In this document: positions 37,431 to 46,047 of the stretch, in pieces | How the letters are laid out: every line of letters starts with the position of its first letter | Position numbering within the stretch: position 1 is the stretch's first letter | Origin: Gemmatimonadales bacterium | GTDB taxonomy: Bacteria; Gemmatimonadota; Gemmatimonadetes; Gemmatimonadales; GWC2-71-9 | Length of the DNA stretch: 64,000 bases | Reading direction: 5' to 3' | Assembly (NCBI GenBank): GCA_041390145.1 | Contig: JAWKQM010000009.1 | Coordinates: 1-64,000 of the forward strand | Program-made: the position numbers and the translations under genes | The notes under the pieces: generated by a model | Told to the model about the DNA's origin: nothing | The model's input: the letters and a program-made list of their open reading frames with translations, nothing else | The model's database searches: none

Positions 37431-40078
37431 GCGATCCGATCACCCGCCTCTCCTCCGCCCTGGCCGACAAGTACCGCATCGAGCGGGAACTCGGCGCCGG
37501 CGGCATGGCCACCGTATACCTCGCCTTTGACCTCAAGCACGACCGCAAGGTGGCGCTCAAGGTGCTGCGCCCCGAACTGGCGGCGGTGATCGGCGGCGAC
37601 CGGTTCCTGCAGGAAATCAAGACCACCGCCAACCTCCACCACCCCCACATCCTCCCGCTGCACGACTCGGGCGAGGCGGAGGGGCTGGTCTACTACGTCA
37701 TGCCATATATCGAGGGGGAGTCGCTCCGGGCCCGCCTCGACCGGGACAAGCAGCTCCCGGTGGACGAGGCCATACGGATTGCGCGGGAGACGGCCGACGC
37801 CCTCGACTACGCGCACCGGCAGGGGGTCATCCACCGCGACATCAAGCCCGACAACATCATGCTGCACGACGGGCACGTGGTGGTGGCGGACTTCGGCATT
37901 GCCCTGGCGGCGAGCCGCACCGAGGGCGGCTCCCGGATGACCGAGACCGGCATGAGTCTCGGCACCCCGCACTACATGAGCCCCGAACAGGCGATGGGCG
38001 AGCGGGAGATCCACGCCTCGAGCGACGTGTACGCACTCGCCTGCGTGCTGTACGAGATGCTGATGGGGGAGCCGCCCTTCACCGGGCCGACGGTGCAGGC
38101 CATCATCGCCAAGGTGATGACCGACTCACCGCACGCCATGACAGTGCATCGGAAGAGTATTCCGCCGTATGTCGAGGCGGCGGTGCTGACGGGTCTCGAG
38201 AAACTCCCCGCCGACCGCTACTCCACCGCCGCGGAATTCGGCGCCGCGCTCTCAGGGGCCACCTCGGCGCGCACCGCCGCGCACCTGGCGCAGCCCGCCG
38301 CCATGCGCACGGGGCCGTGGCGCCAGGTGGCGATGGGTCTCGGCGCCCTGGCCGTGGCCGCGCTGGCCTTCGGGGTTTGGGCCTGGCGGCATCAGCCGGC
38401 GCAATCCACCGTGCGCCTGTCCGTCTCGTTTCCCACGGGCGAGCAGATCCGGCCCACCTCCACGCGTCGTCTTGCCCTGTCGCGCGACGGGACTCGTTTG
38501 GTGTACGTGGGCGCCGACTCCGTCAACGGCGATCAGCTCTGGGTCCGCGATCTGAACTCGCTCACCGGCCGTCCCATCCCCGGGACCAGCGGGGCGGCCG
38601 CGCCCTTCCTCTCCCCGGACGGACAGTCGGTTGGTTTCTTCACCGGAAATCCCGGCGACCTTCGTATTGTTTCCATCAATGGCGGGCCGTCACTCACCTT
38701 GGTCCGCGACTCCGCCGTTCCGTGGGGGGGAGACTGGGACGAGTCCGGCTTCATCTATTTCACGAGCAATCGCTCCGTGGTGACCCGGGTCCCGGCGGGG
38801 GGCGGGGCGCCAGAGGCGGTGAGCAGGACTGACTCGGCGAGCGGGGTCACGGAACACGACTGGGTGCAGGCCCTTCCCGGCGGGAAGCGACTGCTCATCC
38901 AGCTCTGGCACAGTTCGATCGCGGACGCCGAGCTCGGCGTGCTCGACCTGGCCACCGGCCTGGCGACGCCCGTCCTCCAGGGGCTGTACGGGCGATACGT
39001 CCCGGCCGGCCGCATCGTGTACGCCACGAGCACCGGCTCGCTGATGAGTGTCCCGTTCGATGCGTCCACCGGGAAGGTGACCGGGCCCCCGGTCGCGGTG
39101 GCCGAACGGGTCCAGGTGGATGGCACCAGCGGGTCGGCGCAATTCACCGTGAGCGACAACGGCACCCTGGCATACATGTCCGGTGCCGGAGCCGGCAGCG
39201 CACAGCTGGTCTGGGTTGACCGCACCGGCCAGCGGACCCCGCTGGACAGCACCTGGCTGGGGCAATTCTCCGGGCTGGCCCTCTCGAAGGACGAGTCGCA
39301 CCTGGCCGTCGCTGTCCTGGGAGGCGACGGGGAACAGATCTGGGTGAAGCGACTCCCGAACAGCCCGCTCTCCCGCCTGACCTTCCAAAGCAGTGGGAGT
39401 TCCCGACCCGCATGGACGCCCGACGGACGCCGCGTCACGTTCATTTCCTCGCCGGTCGGCGGGGTGCGAAAGGCCTGGATCCAGCGCGCCGACGGCAGCG
39501 CCGAGGCGGAACCCCTGCTCAACGTCGGCCGGAGCGTCGAGGAAGTGGAGTGGATGCCGGATGGCAGGCACTTCCTGGCCCGGCTCGGCAGCACGACCGG
39601 GGGCCGGGACATCGTGCTGGCGGCCGAAGGGGATACGACCGAGCAGGTGCTGGTGTCTGGCCGCTACGATGAGTTTGCCCCTGCGGTGTCTCCCGATGGC
39701 CGGTGGTTCGCGTATGTCACCAACGAATCGGGACGCAACGAAGTCTTCGTGCGGCTGGTGGATGATCCCGGGGCGGGGCGCACGCAGGTCTCGCTCAACG
39801 GCGGGGAGGAACCGCGCTGGGCCCCCTCGGGCAAGGAACTCTACTATCGCACCCGCGGGGGCGAGATGATGGCGGTGGATGTCACGCTTGGCGCCACGTT
39901 CAGCGCGCGGCCGCCGCGCCTGCTCTTCGCCATCCCCAACGGGGGTACGGACAATTTCCATGCCGCCTATGCCGTGAGCCGGGACGGGCGTTTCCTGATG
40001 ATCAACCAGGCCGCCAGCGGAGACGGCGATGTGGTGATGGTGTTCAACTGGTTCGACGAGATGAAGGGGAGGAAGTGA
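37427..40078 (+). CDS. Ser/Thr kinase K6 with PD40 beta-propeller sensor
   Basis: An 883-residue receptor kinase. GTG 37427 overlaps the K5 stop (GTGA). Kinase core: GAGGMATVYLAFD, VALK, GVIHRDIKPDNIMLHD, DFGIALAASRTEGG, then the shared MTETGMSLGTPHYMSPEQAM. Membrane helix QVAMGLGALAVAALAFGVWAW. The outer propeller has LALSRDGTRLVYVGADS, FLSPDGQSVGFFTG, AVSPDGRWFAYVTNESGRNE and APSGKELYYRTRGGEMMAV. The tail ends NWFDEMKGRK. All catalytic residues are intact. Its stop overlaps the APC permease start by GTGA, so the kinase and the transporter are probably co-translated. Confidence 0.93.
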   Translation: MSDPITRLSSALADKYRIERELGAGGMATVYLAFDLKHDRKVALKVLRPELAAVIGGDRFLQEIKTTANLHHPHILPLHDSGEAEGLVYYVMPYIEGESLRARLDRDKQLPVDEAIRIARETADALDYAHRQGVIHRDIKPDNIMLHDGHVVVADFGIALAASRTEGGSRMTETGMSLGTPHYMSPEQAMGEREIHASSDVYALACVLYEMLMGEPPFTGPTVQAIIAKVMTDSPHAMTVHRKSIPPYVEAAVLTGLEKLPADRYSTAAEFGAALSGATSARTAAHLAQPAAMRTGPWRQVAMGLGALAVAALAFGVWAWRHQPAQSTVRLSVSFPTGEQIRPTSTRRLALSRDGTRLVYVGADSVNGDQLWVRDLNSLTGRPIPGTSGAAAPFLSPDGQSVGFFTGNPGDLRIVSINGGPSLTLVRDSAVPWGGDWDESGFIYFTSNRSVVTRVPAGGGAPEAVSRTDSASGVTEHDWVQALPGGKRLLIQLWHSSIADAELGVLDLATGLATPVLQGLYGRYVPAGRIVYATSTGSLMSVPFDASTGKVTGPPVAVAERVQVDGTSGSAQFTVSDNGTLAYMSGAGAGSAQLVWVDRTGQRTPLDSTWLGQFSGLALSKDESHLAVAVLGGDGEQIWVKRLPNSPLSRLTFQSSGSSRPAWTPDGRRVTFISSPVGGVRKAWIQRADGSAEAEPLLNVGRSVEEVEWMPDGRHFLARLGSTTGGRDIVLAAEGDTTEQVLVSGRYDEFAPAVSPDGRWFAYVTNESGRNEVFVRLVDDPGAGRTQVSLNGGEEPRWAPSGKELYYRTRGGEMMAVDVTLGATFSARPPRLLFAIPNGGTDNFHAAYAVSRDGRFLMINQAASGDGDVVMVFNWFDEMKGRK

Positions 40079-41382
40079 GCGGCACCAACCCGGAGGCCGA
40101 GCTTGTCCGCGCCATCGGCCCGTGGGCCCTGGGCGCCAACGCCGTCAACCTGACGGTCGGCGCCGGGATCTTCGCACTGCCCGCGGTGGTCGCGGTCATC
40201 CTCGGACCCGCGGCGATCCTGGCCTACCTGCTCTGCGGGGCGCTGATCCTCCTGGTGCTGGCCTGCTTCGCTGAGGTGGGGAGCCAGGTGACGCGGTCCG
40301 GAGGCGCGATCGCCTATGTGGAGGAGGCGTTCGGCCCGATGGCGGGGTTCGTGGCGTGGGTCATCTTCGCCCTCGCCTTTTCCGCGGCGTCGGATGCGGC
40401 GATTGCGCACGTCCTGATGGATGCACTGGCGGTGAGCGTTCCCGCCCTGGCGGGCGGGCTTCCTCGTGCCCTTGCCCTGGTGCTCGTCTTCGGTGGGCTT
40501 GCCGTGGTCAATGTGTGGGGGGTCAGGGAGGGGACACGGGTGGCGGTGGTGACCACTGTGGCCAAGCTGCTGCCGCTGCTCCTCCTCATCGTGGTCGGTG
40601 TCTTTGCGGTGCAGGGACCGAACCTCGCCTGGCCCGGCTGGCCGTCGATCGAGAAACTGGGGGCGGGCGCCCTGCTCCTCTTCTTCGCCTTCGGCGGCAT
40701 CGAGAGCGCGCTGACGCCCAGCGGCGAGATTCGGGACCCGGCTCGCACGGTCCCCCGCGGAATTCTCGGCGCCGCCGGCGCGATCATCCTGCTCTACCTC
40801 GCGCTCCAGTTCGTGTCGCAAGGTGTGCTGGGCAACGAGTTGGCGCTCGGCGGAACAGCGCCCCTTGCCGACCTCGGCGACCGGCTCATGGGCCCGGTGG
40901 GGCGCAGCCTGATCGTCGCGTGTACGGCGGTGGCAGTCTTCGGCGCGCTGGCGGCCGACATGATCGGAACACCGCGCGCCTTTCTCGCTGCATCTGAGAG
41001 TGGGATGCTGCCGGAGGCGCTCAGTCGCATCCACCCGCGGTTCCACACGCCGTGGATTGCGATTCTCGTGACCGCCGGCGTCGCGCTGGCGCTCAGTCTC
41101 TCCGGCGGCTTCGCCGTCCTTGCGGTGCTGGCGAGCATGGCGTTGCTGCTGATCTACCTGGCCGTCTGCCTCGCGGCGCTCAAGATCAGGTACGACCGGC
41201 CGCGGGCGCCGGGCAGCTTCCGGGCGCCGGGCGGCCCGACGGTGGCGTTGCTCGCCTCGGGGGTGGTGCTCTGGGTGCTGTCGCACTCGACTCGGCAGGA
41301 AACGCTGGGCATGACGGCGCTGATCGGCGTGTCGATCGTCTATTATCTCCTGCGGCAGCGCATGAGGCGCAAGGAACTCTGA
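40075..41382 (+). CDS. APC-family amino-acid permease
   Basis: A 435-residue, about 12-helix transporter of the amino acid/polyamine/organocation superfamily. Near the N-terminus is NAVNLTVGAGIFALPAVVA, the helix-1 unwound substrate segment typical of APC carriers; later LLFFAFGGIESALTPSGEIR and RDPARTVPRGILGA match the helix-6 region and loop. GTG 40075 overlaps the K6 stop and is preceded by GGGGAGG. Position between two sensor kinases suggests that transport and sensing are linked, but substrate is unknown. Confidence 0.92.
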   Translation: MSGTNPEAELVRAIGPWALGANAVNLTVGAGIFALPAVVAVILGPAAILAYLLCGALILLVLACFAEVGSQVTRSGGAIAYVEEAFGPMAGFVAWVIFALAFSAASDAAIAHVLMDALAVSVPALAGGLPRALALVLVFGGLAVVNVWGVREGTRVAVVTTVAKLLPLLLLIVVGVFAVQGPNLAWPGWPSIEKLGAGALLLFFAFGGIESALTPSGEIRDPARTVPRGILGAAGAIILLYLALQFVSQGVLGNELALGGTAPLADLGDRLMGPVGRSLIVACTAVAVFGALAADMIGTPRAFLAASESGMLPEALSRIHPRFHTPWIAILVTAGVALALSLSGGFAVLAVLASMALLLIYLAVCLAALKIRYDRPRAPGSFRAPGGPTVALLASGVVLWVLSHSTRQETLGMTALIGVSIVYYLLRQRMRRKEL

Positions 41383-41396
41383 ATGGGAGTGCCTGA

Positions 41397-44075
41397 GTGA
41401 CTGATCCCCTGCCCCGTCTCTCCGCCGCCCTGGCCGACCGCTACCGCATCGAGCGGGAGCTGGGCCAGGGGGGCATGGCCACCGTCTACCTGGCGGAGGA
41501 CCTGAAGCACGACCGCAAGGTGGCGCTCAAGGTGCTGAAGCCCGAGCTCGCCGCCGTCATCGGCGCCGAGCGGTTCGTGGTGGAGATCAAGACCACCGCG
41601 TCGCTCAGCCATCCGCATATCCTGCCGCTCTTCGACAGCGGCGAGGCCGACAGCTTCCTCTATTACGTGATGCCGTTCATCGACGGCGAGACGCTCCGCG
41701 CCAAGCTCGACCGCGAAACCCAACTCGGCATCGATGAGGCGGTCAGCATCACCGTGGCCGTGGCCGACGCGCTCGACTACGCCCACCGGCACGGCGTCAT
41801 CCACCGCGACATCAAGCCGGAGAACGTCCTGCTGCACGACGGCCGCCCGATGGTGGCCGACTTCGGCATCGCCCTGGCCCTCAGTGCCGCGGCCGGCGGC
41901 CGCATGACCGAGACGGGCATGAGTCTCGGCACGCCGCACTATATGAGTCCGGAGCAGGCCACCGCCGAGAAGGAGATCACCGCCCGGAGCGATGTCTACT
42001 CGCTTGGCAGCGTGCTCTACGAGATGCTCACCGGCAACCCACCGCACGTGGGCGCCTCGGCCCAGCAGATCATCATGAAGATCGTGACCGAGGAGGCCGC
42101 GCCGGTCACAAAGCTGCGGAAGGCAGTGCCACCCAACGTGGCGGCCGCCGTCGCCAAGTCGCTCGAGAAGCTGCCGGCCGACCGGTTTGCGACTGCCAAG
42201 GAGTTCGCCGACGCCCTGGGGAACCCCGCGTTTGCATCAATGGCAGGAGTGCACGCGAGTGGTCAGTCGCGGCCTCCCCGCCCCGCTGCCCCGCTGCCCC
42301 GCCTGCTGAGCGTCGGGCTTCTCGCGGGCACGGCAGCCATGGCACTCTGGGGATGGCTCCGGCCAGCTCCCACTGGCGAAACGAGCCGCCAGCGAGTGGT
42401 GCTCTGGCAGCACGCAGCCGCCGAGATTCTCTCCCCCAGCATCGACCGCTTCTACACCAAGGCCGCCATCGCGCCCGACGGGTCAAGCATCGTCTTCACA
42501 GACTCCGTCGACGGCGGGTATCGGATCATGCAGAAGCTCCGTGGCCAGCGTGACCCGACGCCGATGTCCGGCACGGAGGGTGGGCTGTCGCCGTTCTTCT
42601 CGCCGGACGGCAAGTGGATCGGATACGTGACCTTCGACGGCAAGCTCAAGAAGGTTCCAGCCGGGGGTGGTGGATCACTCACGCTCTCCGACAGTGCGAA
42701 TGTCATTTACCCTGTCGCGGCCTGGCTGGATGACGGGACGATCATCTACGAAGGCCTACGCAGCGAATTGCGGCGAATTTCCGCCAACGGCGGGAAGAGC
42801 ACGGTCGTGCTCGCCGACAGCACCAACCAGCGCCTCACCCTCCCGCTCGTGACGCCGGTCCTGGGAAGTCGCGGGGTGCTCTTCACCGGCTGCCCCGGTA
42901 ACTGTGCCAACGGATCGTCCGTCTACGTCTTCGACTTCGCGGCGGACAGCGCCCGATTGCTCGTGGCCGATGCCGCCGGCGCCTGGCACTCCCCCACCGG
43001 CCACCTGCTCTACACCGACCGGGCGGGCGGGCTCTTCGCGGCGGGGTTCGACGCGAAGCGGCTGGTCCTCACCACCGGCGCGGTGCCGGTTCTGGAGGGG
43101 GTCGCCCCGGCGACCTTCGCATTCTCTCCCTCGGGCGATGCGTTGTACTCCGTCGAAAGCGGTGCCAAGGCACAGTCCTCCCTGGTCTGGGTAGCGCGCG
43201 ACGGCAGCACGGAGCCCCTCGATCCGACCTGGACCGGGGCGTTTGCCTATCCAGCGCTCTCGCCGGACGGAAAGGCGCTGGCCGTGAGCGTCCGCGACGG
43301 CACCACCCAGCTCTGGGTCTGGCGTGCCGACGGAACGAGGCAGCAGATGACCCGAGATGGCACGGTCAGCTGGCGCCCCTCCTGGACCCCCGACGGCCGG
43401 TCGATCTACTACGTCAGCAACGCCGGCAACGGGGCCACGGCCACCTCCATGGATGAACTCGACGTCTACCGGCTACGCGTCGATGGAAGCGCCCCCCCTG
43501 AACGCCTGGTGCACCACACCTATGGGCTCTGGGAGGCGGAGGTGTCACGCGACGGGCAGTGGGTCCTGTTCCGCGCCGACGAGATCGGCGGTGTCGGCCA
43601 TATTTACGGCCGGCGCCTGACCGGCGACACCGCCCAGGTGCCGCTTCTGGTCAAGGAAACGGCCAGCAACCAGGCTGCCCTCTCGCCGGATGGCCGGTGG
43701 CTGGCCTATACCTCCATCACGGCGGGTGGCCGGGAGGTCTACGTCACCCCCTTCCCGAGCATCACGACGAGCCGCCTCATTTCACGCGACGGCGGTTCCG
43801 AGCCGCGCTGGGCGCACAGCGGCCGGGAACTCTTCTACAAGAGCGGCGACGAGCTGATGGTGGTACCCGTGGTGCCAGGACCGACGCTCACCCTCGGCAT
43901 CCCCCGGGCGCTGTTCTCCGTTGCCGGCTTCGCGTCAGCCCGCAACCGGCAGCAATACGACGTAGCGCCCGACGACAGCCGCTTCATCATGATCAAGGAA
44001 CCGGAGAGCACCGCCGGTGAGGTGGTGTACGTCGAGAACTGGTTTTCGGAACTCAAGGAAAGGGTGACGCGGTGA
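41397..44075 (+). CDS. Ser/Thr kinase K7 with PD40 beta-propeller sensor
   Basis: An 892-residue receptor kinase starting GTG 41397 (GGGAG upstream), 14 bp after the APC gene. The kinase half is almost identical to K4 in protein and DNA (VALKVLKPEL, ETQLGIDEAVSIT, SAAAGGRMTETGMSLGTP). Beyond residue ~285 the two diverge completely. The linker QSRPPRPAAPLPRLL is encoded by a copy of the CCCCGCTGCC simple repeat (42282-42303). Membrane helix VGLLAGTAAMALWGWL. Propeller blades include FFSPDGKWIGYVTFDGKL, ALSPDGKALAVSVRDG and ALSPDGRWLAYTSITAGG. Ends NWFSELKERVTR. Overlaps the hydrolase gene by GTGA. Confidence 0.93.
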   Translation: MTDPLPRLSAALADRYRIERELGQGGMATVYLAEDLKHDRKVALKVLKPELAAVIGAERFVVEIKTTASLSHPHILPLFDSGEADSFLYYVMPFIDGETLRAKLDRETQLGIDEAVSITVAVADALDYAHRHGVIHRDIKPENVLLHDGRPMVADFGIALALSAAAGGRMTETGMSLGTPHYMSPEQATAEKEITARSDVYSLGSVLYEMLTGNPPHVGASAQQIIMKIVTEEAAPVTKLRKAVPPNVAAAVAKSLEKLPADRFATAKEFADALGNPAFASMAGVHASGQSRPPRPAAPLPRLLSVGLLAGTAAMALWGWLRPAPTGETSRQRVVLWQHAAAEILSPSIDRFYTKAAIAPDGSSIVFTDSVDGGYRIMQKLRGQRDPTPMSGTEGGLSPFFSPDGKWIGYVTFDGKLKKVPAGGGGSLTLSDSANVIYPVAAWLDDGTIIYEGLRSELRRISANGGKSTVVLADSTNQRLTLPLVTPVLGSRGVLFTGCPGNCANGSSVYVFDFAADSARLLVADAAGAWHSPTGHLLYTDRAGGLFAAGFDAKRLVLTTGAVPVLEGVAPATFAFSPSGDALYSVESGAKAQSSLVWVARDGSTEPLDPTWTGAFAYPALSPDGKALAVSVRDGTTQLWVWRADGTRQQMTRDGTVSWRPSWTPDGRSIYYVSNAGNGATATSMDELDVYRLRVDGSAPPERLVHHTYGLWEAEVSRDGQWVLFRADEIGGVGHIYGRRLTGDTAQVPLLVKETASNQAALSPDGRWLAYTSITAGGREVYVTPFPSITTSRLISRDGGSEPRWAHSGRELFYKSGDELMVVPVVPGPTLTLGIPRALFSVAGFASARNRQQYDVAPDDSRFIMIKEPESTAGEVVYVENWFSELKERVTR

Positions 44076-45952
44076 GCGACACGACGACTCGTCTGATGAC
44101 CACGACCCGATGGCTGGCCCTCGCCATCCTCTGCGTCTCCTGCAACCTCGAATCGGCGCCTCCCCCCGGGTCGGACGACCTGTCCCGGCAATTCGATCGC
44201 CAGGAGGTCCGCATCCCGATGCGCGACGGCGTCGAGCTGTTCACCGTCATTCTCACACCGAAGCGCGCGAGCGAGGAGCTCCCCTTCATCCTGAGCCGCA
44301 CCCCCTACGGCACCGCCGGCTGGGGCGGGACCTACAAGATCGGCTATGGCTACCAGGAGTTGATGAAAGACGGCTACATCTTCGTCTTCCAGGACATCCG
44401 GGGCCGCTTCCAGTCCGGCGGCACCTTCGTGATGAGCCGCCCTGCCTGCCTGGAGCGTGGCGACGGGTGCATCGATGAGGCCACCGACACCTGGGACACC
44501 GTGGAGTGGCTGCTCCAGAACGTGCCGAACAACAACGGCCGGGTCGGGCAGCTCGGCATCTCGTATCCAGGGTGGACCACCAACGCCACCGCTTTCGATC
44601 CGCATCCTGCCATCAAGGCGCTGAGCCCGCAGGCCACCATGGGCGACGCCTGGATGGGCGACGACTTCTTCCACCAGGGCGCCTTCCGGTTGAGCTACGG
44701 CCTGGAGTACGCCTGGGACATGGAGGCCAGCTCCGACCAGAGCATTCCCCCAACTCCCGGGCGGTACGACACCTACGACTGGTATCTCTCCTTCCCGACG
44801 CTCCGGGACCTGAGTGCCGCGGTCGGCGCCGACGCCTGGCCCACCTGGCGGAACTTTGCCACGCACCCGTCCTATGACACGGTGTGGAGCGCCCGGTCGA
44901 TTCCTTCGCGGCTCAAGAGCGCCCCGGTCCCCACGCTGAATGTGGGCGGGTGGTGGGACCAGGAGGACATCTACGGCACGCCGAACGTCTATGCCGCCAT
45001 GGAGACCAACGACTCCGCGCACCGGAACTTTCTCGTCATCGGCCCCTGGTACCACGGTGAGTGGTTCCTGGAGTCCGGCGATTCGCTCGGCCCCATTCAA
45101 TTCGGCAGCGCCACCGGCGAGACATACCGCCGCACCATCGAGGCCCCGTGGTTTGCCTACTGGCTCAAGGACAAGGGCGACGGGCAATTCCCGGAGGCGC
45201 GGGTGTTCGACGCCGGAGCCCAGCAGTGGCGCACTTTCGACGCCTGGCCGGCACCGACCTCCGCACCGAAGCAGCTCTACTTGCACGACGGTGGCAAACT
45301 CTCATTCGACCCGCCCACCGCAACCAGCGGCTTCGACCAGTACGTCAGCGATCCGGCGCGCCCGGTCCCCTACCGGCACCGGCCGGTCGAGTGGACGTAT
45401 GATCCGCGTGGATCCGACTGGGACTACTGGATGACCGAGGACCAGCGCTTCGTGGACAGCCGCCCCGACGTGCTGGTCTGGCAGACGGAGCCGCTCACCG
45501 AGGAGGTCACGGTGGCGGGCTCGGTTGCGGCCAAGCTCTTCGCCGCCACCACCGGCACCGATGCCGACTGGGTCGTCAAACTGATCGATGTCTATCCCGA
45601 TTCGATTGCGGACCGGCCGCGGATGGGCGGGTACGAGTTGATGGTGGTCGGCGAGATCATGCGCGGCCGCTACTACAAGGGGTGGGACAACCCGCAGCCG
45701 ATTCCCGCGAACACCGTCACCCCGTTCAGCGTGGACATGCACCAGCAGGCCTACACCTTCCGGCCGGGGCACCGCATCATGGTCCAGGTGCAGAGCACCT
45801 GGTTCCCGGTGCACGACCGGAACCCGCAGACCTTCGTGCCCAATATCTTCGAGGCCAGGGCCGGCGACTTCCGGGCGCAGACGCATCGCATCTACCGGAG
45901 CGCGCAGTACCCGTCGCACCTCGAGCTGGATGTGCTGGGGGCGGCACAATAG
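44072..45952 (+). CDS. CocE/NonD-family serine hydrolase (X-Pro dipeptidyl peptidase type)
   Basis: A 626-residue exported alpha/beta-hydrolase. The N-terminus carries a possible lipoprotein signal (LALAILCVSC), more likely from the ATG near 44096 than the GTG 44072 that overlaps K7. Catalytic Ser lies in GQLGISYPGW (G-x-S-Y-x-G); the acid/His pair is likely in NVGGWWDQED and VIGPWYHGEW. The C-terminal galactose-binding-like beta domain (PLTEEVTVAGSVAAKLFAAT) is standard. Family members split esters, amides or N-terminal Xaa-Pro dipeptides; the substrate cannot be read from sequence. Co-translation with a sensor kinase suggests regulated uptake or processing. Confidence 0.9.
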   Translation: MSDTTTRLMTTTRWLALAILCVSCNLESAPPPGSDDLSRQFDRQEVRIPMRDGVELFTVILTPKRASEELPFILSRTPYGTAGWGGTYKIGYGYQELMKDGYIFVFQDIRGRFQSGGTFVMSRPACLERGDGCIDEATDTWDTVEWLLQNVPNNNGRVGQLGISYPGWTTNATAFDPHPAIKALSPQATMGDAWMGDDFFHQGAFRLSYGLEYAWDMEASSDQSIPPTPGRYDTYDWYLSFPTLRDLSAAVGADAWPTWRNFATHPSYDTVWSARSIPSRLKSAPVPTLNVGGWWDQEDIYGTPNVYAAMETNDSAHRNFLVIGPWYHGEWFLESGDSLGPIQFGSATGETYRRTIEAPWFAYWLKDKGDGQFPEARVFDAGAQQWRTFDAWPAPTSAPKQLYLHDGGKLSFDPPTATSGFDQYVSDPARPVPYRHRPVEWTYDPRGSDWDYWMTEDQRFVDSRPDVLVWQTEPLTEEVTVAGSVAAKLFAATTGTDADWVVKLIDVYPDSIADRPRMGGYELMVVGEIMRGRYYKGWDNPQPIPANTVTPFSVDMHQQAYTFRPGHRIMVQVQSTWFPVHDRNPQTFVPNIFEARAGDFRAQTHRIYRSAQYPSHLELDVLGAAQ

Positions 45953-45963
45953 CGACCGCGCCT

Positions 45964-46018
45964 GCCCGCCGGCTGAAGCCGGGGTCCGGTGGTCCTGGAT
46001 TCCGGCCTTCGCCGGAAT
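45964..46018. repeat. Two small palindromes between hydrolase and K8
   Basis: A GCCGGCTGAAGCCGG dyad near 45968, then ATTCCGGC-CTTC-GCCGGAAT (45999-46018), which belongs to the widespread GGATTCCxGCCTTCGC element of many bacteria. Both fit the 95-bp gap and could act as a terminator for the preceding operon. Confidence 0.6.
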
Positions 46019-46047
46019 GACGATCATTCCATGAACTGGATGTCACA

